DNA from: Cyanobacteria bacterium FACHB-502
GTDB lineage: Bacteria; Cyanobacteriota; Cyanobacteriia; Elainellales; Elainellaceae
Assembly (NCBI GenBank): GCA_014695325.1
Contig: JACJNZ010000039.1
Location: forward strand, 434,001 to 498,000
Length of the DNA: 64,000 bases
Direction: 5' to 3'
Within the stretch, counting starts at the first letter, position 1; each line of letters begins with the position of its first letter. Both the position numbers and the translations under genes were made by a program. The notes below the pieces were generated by a model, which ran no database searches, was not told the DNA's origin, and saw only the letters and a program-made list of their open reading frames with translations. Of this stretch, positions 22,925-30,698 are shown one piece after another.

Positions 22925-25153
22925 GTGACTACTATCGCACATTCCCAACCGGCTACAAACCCTGTCCTCGCAAATCTGATTGCAGCTGCCATTATGGGAC
23001 TGCTGACGGTGACGAGTGCAGTTTCCTTTGGTAAGGTAATTTTTGCCGGTGACTTGGCTCCTATGCTGCCGTTTGGAATCGGGCTACTGCTTTTTAGCTC
23101 TGTTATCGTGAGCGGAGTAACTGGAGCATTAAGCTCGTATCCTGCCCTGATAGTCACGATCGCCGAAGTCACCGTTCCCATTTTTAGCCTGATCGCGAAG
23201 CAGGTTGTGGCAGGTATGCCTGATGCCCCGGTCGAGCAAAAGCTCATGACACTGGTAGCAACCTTTGCAATTAACAGCTTTGCAACGGGGGCAATTTTTT
23301 TAGGGCTGGGCAAGTTTAAGCTGGGAAGCTTTGTGCGATTTATTCCTTATCCAGTTGTCGGTGGCTTTCTGGCGGCGATCGGCGCACTCTTGCTGATGGC
23401 GGCGTTGGGGTCGGTTTCAGGTTTGAGTTTGCAGCCTTTCTCGATCGCCTCCTTTTTTCAGTTCAATGTGCTGCTGCAATGGCTTCCGGCTCTGATTTTT
23501 GCGGTCGTGATGTTCATCCTGCCGCAGCGGGTGAATCATTTTGCGGTTTATCCAGGGATTCTGACCGGGGCGGTCGCGCTGTTTTATTTAGGACTGTCGC
23601 TGACCGGAACCTCGATCGCCCAAGCAACCGAGCGGGGCTGGCTGTTGGGTAACGTGCCTTCCGGCGGACTGTATCAGTTTGCGACAGTTCAGGCATTTCA
23701 GCAGGCAGACTGGGGCGTTGTCATTCAGCAAATTCCGACGCTAGCAGCCCTCTGGCTGGTCTCGGCGATCGCCCTGCTGCTGCACACCAACGGCGTTGAA
23801 CTGGTGGCATCCCGCGATCTGGATCTAAACCAGGAGCTGAGTGGAGCGGGCGTTGCGTGGCTACTTGCAGGGTTAGGCGGCGGCGTGGGCGGGTTTGCCA
23901 GTGCAGGAGAAAATGCTCTAGCTCACGATTTGGGAGTCACGAAACGTTGGGTCGGATGGGTAATTGCGGGAATGTGCTTGGCAATGATGCTGGGCGGTGC
24001 GCCGCTCTTGTCTTTGTTTCCCACATTTATTCTGATCGGAATGCCGCTGCTGATCACAATTGAATTCTTTAATGAATGGCTTTATGAAGCCTGGTTTAAG
24101 TTTTCGAGATCGGATTACGCGATTATTGTGCTGATTGTGCTGATCACTGTCACCGTAGGCTTTCTTCAGGCGATCGGGGCAGGTCTGGTGGCAGCGATCG
24201 TGCTGTTTGTAATTAGCTACAGTCAGCTCAATGTGACACGGCGAGTTAGTTCTGGCAACTATCACCACAGCAATGTGCTGCGAACCTCTAAAGAACTCGA
24301 AATTTTGGAGGCAGAAGGCGACCAGGCTTACATTGTGGAGCTGCAAGGGCTGATCTTTTTTGGAACCGCCAATAAGCTGCTTAATCAGGTTCGCGATCGA
24401 ATTAATCATGACAACCTGCCGCCTGTTCGCTATGTTGTTCTTGATTTTCGCGTGGTGAGCGGGCTGGATGCCTCTGCTGTGCTCAGTTTCGCTAAACTCA
24501 AGCAAATTGCCAGCCAAAAACAGGTGCATTTGCTCTACACCAACCTGTCATCAGAGGCAAAGCAGCGGCTCAAGCAGGGAGACTGCCTGGATGAAAATGA
24601 CCCCTTTTGCCACACGTTTTCCGACCTCGATCGCGGGCTGGAATGGTATGAGCAGCAGGTTTTGCAGCAGTATCAGCCTCAGGTCGAAAACAGCTTCCAC
24701 AGTCCCGCTGCTGCCCTAGCGACCAATCTCAAAGCTGACTTTTCCGATCCCCACCAGGTCGATCGCCTGATGAACCGTCTGGAACTGCGGCAGGTCGCAG
24801 AGAATGAGTATTTGTTCCATCAAGGCGATCCGTTTGATGGGCTGTATTTTGTCGCGTCGGGGCAGGTTAGCGTGGTGCTGGAGTTAAACGATGGGCAAAT
24901 CAAGCGCATCCGCACCTACACCGTGGGCAATACGATCGGGGAAATGGGACTTTATCGCCGCACAGTTCGTATGGCATCGGTAATTGCCGATAAGCCGAGT
25001 GCGCTCTACTTCCTATCTGCTGAAACGTTTGAGCAGATCGAAGACTCTGAGCCCGTTCTGGCATCCAATATCCACCGCTTTATTGTCGATTTGTTGGCAG
25101 AGCGACTTCAGCACCGCGAAGAGGAATTAAAACATTTGCTGGAGTCGGTTTAA
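22925..25153 (+). CDS. SulP-family anion transporter with STAS and cyclic-nucleotide-binding domains
   Basis: This 742-residue inner-membrane protein likely moves an anion such as sulfate or bicarbonate. Residues 15-435 form the multi-helix SulP core, with FGKVIFAGDLAPMLPFGIGL, FVRFIPYPVVGGFLAAIGAL and AGENALAHDLGVTKRW. A STAS domain follows (about 455-575) with the usual phospho-site region VVSGLDASAVLSF. A cyclic-nucleotide domain ends the protein (about 600-725): EYLFHQGDPFDGLYFVASG, and a phosphate cassette TIGEMGLYRRTVRMASV. The order suggests transport control by a nucleotide second messenger. The GTG start has only a weak upstream site. It diverges from the chemosensory operon. Confidence 0.9.
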   Translation: MTTIAHSQPATNPVLANLIAAAIMGLLTVTSAVSFGKVIFAGDLAPMLPFGIGLLLFSSVIVSGVTGALSSYPALIVTIAEVTVPIFSLIAKQVVAGMPDAPVEQKLMTLVATFAINSFATGAIFLGLGKFKLGSFVRFIPYPVVGGFLAAIGALLLMAALGSVSGLSLQPFSIASFFQFNVLLQWLPALIFAVVMFILPQRVNHFAVYPGILTGAVALFYLGLSLTGTSIAQATERGWLLGNVPSGGLYQFATVQAFQQADWGVVIQQIPTLAALWLVSAIALLLHTNGVELVASRDLDLNQELSGAGVAWLLAGLGGGVGGFASAGENALAHDLGVTKRWVGWVIAGMCLAMMLGGAPLLSLFPTFILIGMPLLITIEFFNEWLYEAWFKFSRSDYAIIVLIVLITVTVGFLQAIGAGLVAAIVLFVISYSQLNVTRRVSSGNYHHSNVLRTSKELEILEAEGDQAYIVELQGLIFFGTANKLLNQVRDRINHDNLPPVRYVVLDFRVVSGLDASAVLSFAKLKQIASQKQVHLLYTNLSSEAKQRLKQGDCLDENDPFCHTFSDLDRGLEWYEQQVLQQYQPQVENSFHSPAAALATNLKADFSDPHQVDRLMNRLELRQVAENEYLFHQGDPFDGLYFVASGQVSVVLELNDGQIKRIRTYTVGNTIGEMGLYRRTVRMASVIADKPSALYFLSAETFEQIEDSEPVLASNIHRFIVDLLAERLQHREEELKHLLESV

Positions 25154-25160
25154 TCCCCCT

Positions 25161-26402
25161 TTAAACGCCTTTCAACGCCTGCTCATACCGCGTCCCTGCC
25201 TGCTCCCAGGTAAACTCCTGCTCGACCATCGATCGCGCTGCCTGAGAAAGCTGCTGACGCAAGCTAGCATCTTCAAACAGTCGCCCAATCGCGTGTAGAT
25301 ATTCATCGATCTGATTGGCGCGAATTGCCCGCAGAGGCACGGTTCCATCGACTGCCAGCCCTTCTAAGCCGCGATCGCTTCCGATCACTGGAACGCCTGC
25401 CGCCATTGCTTCCAGGGTTTTGTTTTTGATGCCAAATCCGGTACGCAGCGACACCACGCAGACGGTTGCCTGATGCAGTTCTTTCACCATTGACTCAACC
25501 GGTCCGGTGACGATCACGCCTGGGCGAGCTGCCAATTCCTGCACGGCGGGCACCGGGCGAGCACCCACAATCCGAAACACGGCATCCGGGTATCGCTGTT
25601 GAAGTTGGGGCAGTATCTCGATCGCAAAAAAACGCACCGCATCAATGTTGTGCGAAGCATCCATCGCGCCTACAAAAATCAGCGTCCTGCCGCCAGGATC
25701 GCTTGATCGAAGCGGAAACTGCACGAGATCGACCCCGTTGGGAATGACCTGAATTGGAGCCGTCGCTCCCAGATCGAGAAACTCCTGTCGATCGTCATCG
25801 GTGGTCACGACGATTTGGGAGAATTTACGGCAGTAGCGATACTCATAGCGACGCAACAGCGGCAGATAGAATCGATCGCGCAGCGGATGAACGGCTGCCT
25901 GGGTTTCCAGATGATGGCGCGTCCAGGCATAAACGGAGCTATGCACATCTACAATCGTGCGAATCTGATGGCGAAATTCGGGTCGGATATAGATTTCGTT
26001 AACGCTGTGTTCGCAGGTAATAACGTCAAATTGTTTTGAAGCCACAGCTCGATCGACCCAGGCTTGCAGTTCAGGCGAGTAGCGGTGCAGCACATTGGGC
26101 GGAGTTTGGCGCATCCAGGCTTGCCCAAAGCGAGCGACCCGCCCCAGAAGCTTGGCAGGCAAGGAAACTCCCTTCGGCTCCTGCGGCAGCGGAAAGACCA
26201 CCAGATCTGAAAGATGCGATCGCAGGGCATCTACATCTGCATCGGAGACATCGCCATGACGCTGAGTAGCAACCGTAACGGAGTGCTGCTTTGCCAGTGA
26301 TTTCAGCAGGTGAAACGTTCTCACCTCGGTGCCACCTCGACTAGGCGGATAGGGGAAGGTCGAAGACAGCATCAGAATACGGAGCGGGTGTGAGCTTGCC
26401 AT
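25161..26402 (-). CDS. Glycosyltransferase family 4 (GT-B) protein
   Basis: A GT-B glycosyltransferase that probably uses a nucleotide sugar to extend a cell-surface glycan; acceptor unknown. The N-terminal half has LRILMLSSTFPYPPSRGGTE with the usual glycine-rich acceptor loop. The C-terminal half has IQVIPNGVDLVQFPL, RTLIFVGAMDASHNIDAV, RIVGARPV, and the donor-site stretch FGIKNKTLEAMAAGVPVIGS. The frame opens at 26468, but ATG 26402 (413 residues) begins just before the conserved start, so I prefer it; no clear ribosome-binding site helps. It converges with the SulP gene with 7 nt between stops. Confidence 0.88.
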   Translation of the reverse strand: MASSHPLRILMLSSTFPYPPSRGGTEVRTFHLLKSLAKQHSVTVATQRHGDVSDADVDALRSHLSDLVVFPLPQEPKGVSLPAKLLGRVARFGQAWMRQTPPNVLHRYSPELQAWVDRAVASKQFDVITCEHSVNEIYIRPEFRHQIRTIVDVHSSVYAWTRHHLETQAAVHPLRDRFYLPLLRRYEYRYCRKFSQIVVTTDDDRQEFLDLGATAPIQVIPNGVDLVQFPLRSSDPGGRTLIFVGAMDASHNIDAVRFFAIEILPQLQQRYPDAVFRIVGARPVPAVQELAARPGVIVTGPVESMVKELHQATVCVVSLRTGFGIKNKTLEAMAAGVPVIGSDRGLEGLAVDGTVPLRAIRANQIDEYLHAIGRLFEDASLRQQLSQAARSMVEQEFTWEQAGTRYEQALKGV

Positions 26403-26570
26403 GAGGGAAAACGTTGGGAAAACTGGAAAGACGCAGAGACGATCAAGTCTGCGGTTCAGTATGCCCACAACGGTAGGCTGATTCCCAGGCGAGCGATCAA
26501 AGCTGCTGCTCGTTAGTTAGAATCACCGATCGGGCACAATAGCCGCAACTCACCCTATCCTGGTTTCCCC

Positions 26571-26939
26571 ATGCGTCGAATTCCCCAAAACCGCATCCAG
26601 CCCAAGATCAGCACGCTACCTCGACAGCGATCGGAGGCAGCAGCGTTTCTTGATATTTACAAGCTGGTAGTCGAGAAGAAGCGGCTTCAACAAGAGCTAG
26701 AAAACATGGAACAGCGCAGACAGCAGATTGCTAGCCGTCTAGCCACGCTCGATGCTCAGGTGGCAGACCTGGAAAAAAACGCCCAGCAGATTCGTAGCCA
26801 AACTGACTCAACCGACACAGCCCTGAAAACGGTCTTGAAAGAGCCTTCACAGCCGCAAAATAATCGCTTTAAAACGGACAGCTTTGAAACAGACAGCTTT
26901 GAAACGGATGGCTTTGAAACATTTTTTTTGGAGTATTGA
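26571..26939 (+). CDS. Small coiled-coil protein with repeat-encoded tail
   Basis: A 122-residue protein: a basic N-terminus (RRIPQNRIQPKISTLPRQRS), then a long coiled coil (about 25-80, YKLVVEKKRLQQELENMEQ onward), then a tail of three FETD-type repeats coming from 15-bp DNA repeats. The N-terminus and coiled coil resemble small GvpV-like proteins of cyanobacteria as I remember them, but there is no gas-vesicle gene nearby, so this is a weak suggestion. Confidence 0.6.
   Translation: MRRIPQNRIQPKISTLPRQRSEAAAFLDIYKLVVEKKRLQQELENMEQRRQQIASRLATLDAQVADLEKNAQQIRSQTDSTDTALKTVLKEPSQPQNNRFKTDSFETDSFETDGFETFFLEY
26872..26920 (+). repeat. 15-bp tandem repeat at the 3' end of a gene
   Basis: AAACGGACAGCTTTG, AAACAGACAGCTTTG and AAACGGATGGCTTTG run from 26872 to 26916 and continue partially. 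They encode TDSFE, TDSFE and TDGFE. The number of units is likely to vary between strains. Confidence 0.9.
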
Positions 26940-28051
26940 TTTGCCCTTGTTTTGCCCTGAATAGGCTCGTCTGATTCATTCTGATCGAGAAGAGGTTGAC
27001 GCAACAAATCTAAATCACTTCATTCACGCTGCCAAAAGCGCACCGAATGGTTTCCTACAGATAGCTTCTCGCAGATAGGTTCTTGCAAATAGGTTCTTGC
27101 AGACGGGTTCTCAGGCGAAAGCTCAACCAATCGTCTTCCAACGATCGAATGCATAGAAATAGGATGCATGGAAACAGGATACTGAGCCGAATGCAATTCT
27201 GAACGTTATTTCAAACATGACTGTATATTTCTTGACGGACTGCTGCTGAATGCACTTCTGATTGAAGCATCGAGCAAACCAGATACACTACAGAAACTGC
27301 CGCACTAATGCATCGGAGCGGATCATGAGTCACAATCGTATCAATGATTCGTATTGATACAAGGTTATGAACATCGTGCCACTAGCATCAATGCGATCAG
27401 CATAATGTACATTAACGCACACTGATGCACAGCCAACTGACCCGGCTCCACTTCGCGTTTCAGATAAAATGAGTGAGAGCAAAGTGGGAAATCAGGGACT
27501 TTTGCAGGCTAGGAGTGAGCCTTTTCCTCACCATTTGCTGGCGATGCTGTAATCGCTGCTTCACCATGCTGCGCCAGTCGCTTTGTCGCAAAAATCTTTT
27601 AACAAAACTTAACAACCTCTTCAAAGTTGCTTCAAATTTGCTGTCTAATCTGCATTGTGCATTCTGGGGGCGGCAATCGATACTGTTATGCAGAACTTCG
27701 ATCGCGGACTTCTGTGATGAATCGCTTGTTCTGCTGCATGAAACTGAGAAAACGAGACAGCTCTTTTTACGCCTGTTCCCAATTTCGATAGCGGATCATT
27801 TGCCGTACAACGTAATGTCTCCTCTGCCGTTTCATCCAGTCAAACACGAGCCCATTCAGAATGCGGTCGCTTTTCTGAGCTGGCTTCTAATCAACAGTTT
27901 TACTGAAACGACAGAGAGGCAGTAACCGTAGACGTAACACACATCTGGCTATCTGTGTACCTGCGCTTATCTGACAAAATTCCAGGTTGTAAGCTTTCCA
28001 GCCCGATTGCTTATGGGCTAAAGAAGCGCGTTGGTTAAAAAAGAGGTGAGC
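26940..28051. other. Long intergenic region with tandem repeat
   Basis: About 1.1 kb with no gene I would defend. A frame at 27473-27925 lacks a ribosome-binding site and any family resemblance. The 14-bp repeat at 27058-27113 is the only structured part. The last 100 nt presumably contain the promoter of the next regulator gene. Confidence 0.5.
27058..27113. repeat. Four-unit 14-bp tandem repeat
   Basis: CAGATAGCTTCTCG, CAGATAGGTTCTTG, CAAATAGGTTCTTG and CAGACGGGTTCTCA follow without gaps. There is no open frame using it. Confidence 0.85.
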
Positions 28052-29926
28052 GTGAGAGTTCTATTGGTCGAGAGTGACGAGAAGACAGGCGCAACGATAA
28101 CGCTGGCATTAACTAACCGTCAGTTTTCGGTTGATTTGACTGCGGATAGTCGGACGGGAATGCAAATGGTGCAAACCTACGACTATGACCTGCTCGTGCT
28201 CGATGCCGAGTTGCCAGATATGGACGGCATTAGTCTGTGTCGAAATCTTCGATCGCAGAACTACCAGATGCCAATTTTGCTGCTGACATTGCGAGATGGG
28301 AGCCGCCGACGGGTGATGGGCCTCAACGCGGGCGCAGATGACTGTCTGGATAAGCCCTTTGATCTAACCGAGTTTATCGCCCGGGTACAGGCATTGCTGC
28401 GGCGACGGCAGGTCAACTTTACCCCCACTTTGCACTGGGGCGCACTGCAACTCTTGCCCGCTCTGCGTCAGGTGACGTGGGAAGGCATGCCGCTCAACCT
28501 TACTGCGAAAGAATTTAGCCTGCTTCAGCTTTTTCTGGAGAATCCGCTGCGAATCTTTAGCAAAGACGTGATTCTCGATCGCCTCTGGAATGCTTCAGAA
28601 GCTCCAGGTGAAGGAACCGTCGCCTCCCATGTCAAAGGACTGCGGCAAAAGCTCAAGGCAGCCGGAGTCACCGCCGAACCGATCGAAACTATTTATGGAT
28701 TGGGCTATCGGCTAAATCCGCCCCCTGAAACTGCCCCGATTTCCAACAGTGCTGAGCAAGAGCAGCTTCCTGCTCCTGAATCCATGGAAGGCGATCGCGT
28801 GCGGGCGCATCAAGACATCATGGCAGAGCTGGCGCAAGTGCAGGCAGAGCTAAAAGCCAGCCTTCAGGAAGAAGTGGCAGTATTTGAGCAGGTGATCAGC
28901 AGCCTGTTTGCCGGAACGCTGGAATTCACTCTGCGCCAGCAAGCTGAACGACAGGCTCACCAGCTTGCCGGAACCCTGGGATCGCTAGGTCTGCTCGAAG
29001 GCTCTCAGTCTGCCCGTCAGATCGAGCAGTTGCTTCAAGACGGCGTTTCCCTGGGTTCCACCGAGGCACAGCAGCTTTCTCAGTTGGTGCAGGCGCTCCA
29101 GCAAGCCCTGGATGCAACGCCTGCGGTCGCCGTGCCTGTGCCCGTGCCCAAAGTCGCTTCAGGACGGCTACTGGTGATCGATGACGACGTGGTGCTTACC
29201 AAGCTATTAAAGCAAGCCGCAAGCACCGCCGGATTTCAGGTGGAAGTGGCAACGACGTTAGCTGAAGGTCGAACTGCGATCGCCCAAATGTCGCCCGATG
29301 TGATTTTGCTGGATCTGATCTTCCCCGAAACGACTGAGAATGGCTTCGCGCTGCTGGCTGAGCTGGCTGAGCAAAATTCGGCAGTTCCCGTTGTGGCGTT
29401 GACCATGAAAAACAGTCTTGCCGATCGCGTGACCGTGGCGCGGCTGGGTGGTCAGGCGTTTTTGCACAAGCCCATTTCAATCACAGAAGTACTGCGCGTC
29501 GTCACCAAAATCATTAATCCGGCTCCCCTGCCCGATGCCCAAGTGCTGGTTGTAGATGATGACTCGACCGTGCTGGAAACGCTGATCGATCTGCTACCAC
29601 CTTGGGGAATGCAGGTGACAACGCTGGCAGACCCGCAGCAGTTTTGGGAAGTGTTTACGGCAACTGCGCCCGATCTACTGATTTTAAGCGGCTATATGCC
29701 AACCTTTAGCGGCATCGAACTCTGTCAGGTGGTGCGGCAAGACCCGCAGTGGGCAGACCTGCCGATTCTGATTTTGACCGCTTACGACGATCCTGACGTG
29801 ATTCACCAGATCTTTGCAGCAGGGGCAGATGACTTTATCGGAAAGCCGATCGTTCCTCCTGAGCTGATCGCCCGCATTACCCGATGGCTAGAGCGAACTC
29901 GCCTGCGAAAACGCAATCGTCCTTGA
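28052..29926 (+). CDS. Multi-domain response regulator: REC-wHTH-HPt-REC-REC
   Basis: A 624-residue regulator. Receiver 1 opens RVLLVESDEKTG and has its Asp in LLVLDAELPDMDG; next an OmpR-type winged helix (LTAKEFSLLQLFLENPLRIF, GEGTVASHVKGLRQKL, IYGLGYRLNPP), an HPt domain with the phospho-His in RQAHQLAGTLGSLG, then receivers 2 (Asp in VILLDLIFP) and 3. Receiver 3 has LLILSGYMP, Ser where the phospho-Asp belongs. It probably binds DNA under relay control. The frame opens at TTG 28031, but AAGAGG (28041-28046) sits 5 nt before GTG 28052, which gives the typical MRVLLV start. It begins the two-component cluster. Confidence 0.92.
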   Translation: MRVLLVESDEKTGATITLALTNRQFSVDLTADSRTGMQMVQTYDYDLLVLDAELPDMDGISLCRNLRSQNYQMPILLLTLRDGSRRRVMGLNAGADDCLDKPFDLTEFIARVQALLRRRQVNFTPTLHWGALQLLPALRQVTWEGMPLNLTAKEFSLLQLFLENPLRIFSKDVILDRLWNASEAPGEGTVASHVKGLRQKLKAAGVTAEPIETIYGLGYRLNPPPETAPISNSAEQEQLPAPESMEGDRVRAHQDIMAELAQVQAELKASLQEEVAVFEQVISSLFAGTLEFTLRQQAERQAHQLAGTLGSLGLLEGSQSARQIEQLLQDGVSLGSTEAQQLSQLVQALQQALDATPAVAVPVPVPKVASGRLLVIDDDVVLTKLLKQAASTAGFQVEVATTLAEGRTAIAQMSPDVILLDLIFPETTENGFALLAELAEQNSAVPVVALTMKNSLADRVTVARLGGQAFLHKPISITEVLRVVTKIINPAPLPDAQVLVVDDDSTVLETLIDLLPPWGMQVTTLADPQQFWEVFTATAPDLLILSGYMPTFSGIELCQVVRQDPQWADLPILILTAYDDPDVIHQIFAAGADDFIGKPIVPPELIARITRWLERTRLRKRNRP

Positions 29927-29932
29927 GTTTAG

Positions 29933-29974
29933 TTATTAGTCATTGGTCATTGGTCATTGGTTTATTGGTCATTT
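29933..29974. repeat. Heptanucleotide short tandem repeat (CATTGGT)
   Basis: TTATTAGT is followed by CATTGGT three times (29941-29961), TTATTGGT and CATT. Heptamer tandem repeats of this kind (STRR) are known in filamentous cyanobacteria. It fills the gap between two regulator genes. Confidence 0.85.
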
Positions 29975-30003
29975 CTTCCTGCTGCCTACCCCTACTTCGT
30001 CCT

Positions 30004-30450
30004 ATGCACGAATCCCGACCCCCGGTTCTGCTTGTCATTGAAGATAGCGATGAGGATTTCGCGATTCTGGAACGGATCGTGGAGCAAGCGTTGAATTTAT
30101 GTCAGCTCGATCGCTGCGCCACTGGAGATGAAGCAATGGAATACCTGCTGCAACATCAAAGCATTGTGCAAGATCAGGGCAACCATGCGCTTCCTTCGCT
30201 GATTTTGCTGGATCTGAGTTTGCCGGGAACCGACGGAACAGAGATTCTCACTCGTGTTAAACAAATCGACTCTCTGAGCGCGATCCCGATCGTTGCGTTA
30301 TCGGGTGATCTCAACCCCAAGGAAGTCAATTTGCTCTATCAAAAAGGTGTGAGTGGATGTATTGTGAAGCAGGTTGATGGGGCAAAATTCAAAAGAAATA
30401 TGCAGCTTATGATCGAATACTGGTTTAGTGCGAACAAGCTACCTACTTAG
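30004..30450 (+). CDS. Single-domain response regulator, Rcp-like
   Basis: A 148-residue receiver without output domain: VLLVIEDSDEDFAILERIVE (acid pocket), phospho-Asp in LILLDLSLPGTDGTEIL, and LSGDLNPKEVN. The LPGTDG and GDEAMEYLL blocks and the C-terminal extension resemble Rcp1-type receivers that partner phytochromes. The frame opens at 29884, but its first 40 codons are repeat-derived (SHWSLVIG), so I start at ATG 30004. It could be a second partner for the phytochrome at 33278-35602. Confidence 0.88.
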   Translation: MHESRPPVLLVIEDSDEDFAILERIVEQALNLCQLDRCATGDEAMEYLLQHQSIVQDQGNHALPSLILLDLSLPGTDGTEILTRVKQIDSLSAIPIVALSGDLNPKEVNLLYQKGVSGCIVKQVDGAKFKRNMQLMIEYWFSANKLPT

Positions 30451-30537
30451 CGATCGCTTGAGGAAATGGTTTCGGAGAATAGTTTAGGAAGATGGCTTAA
30501 GGGAGATGGTTAAGGAAATTGTCTGAGGAGCATCAGA

Positions 30538-30590
30538 GATTTTACATCACCCCTTGAATTCCCCAAATCTGGAGGACTTTGAATTCTAAA
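30538..30590. repeat. Dispersed repeat, copy C
   Basis: ATTTTACATCACCCCTTGAA (30539-30558), then TTCCCCAAATCTGGAGGACTT and TGAATTC. It shares the opening of copies A and B but only the short version of the element. Confidence 0.55.
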
Positions 30591-30698
30591 AGAGAATTAG
30601 TTCTCTGTAAAAGTTGGGCAACTGAGCACTCAGAAAACGATCGCGGTTTAAACAACACCGTAGATTAAAGAATTTTAAATAGAATTTTTAGATAAAGC

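Noticed and set aside
27473-27925. Plus-strand frame of 150 codons in a long gap
   Set aside because: No ribosome-binding site, odd composition (many Cys, Leu and Arg), no family resemblance, and it does not fit the codon habits of its neighbours.
29884-30003. N-terminal 40-codon extension of the Rcp-like receiver
   Set aside because: The extension is encoded by the heptamer repeat and overlaps the previous gene; the receiver fold begins after ATG 30004.
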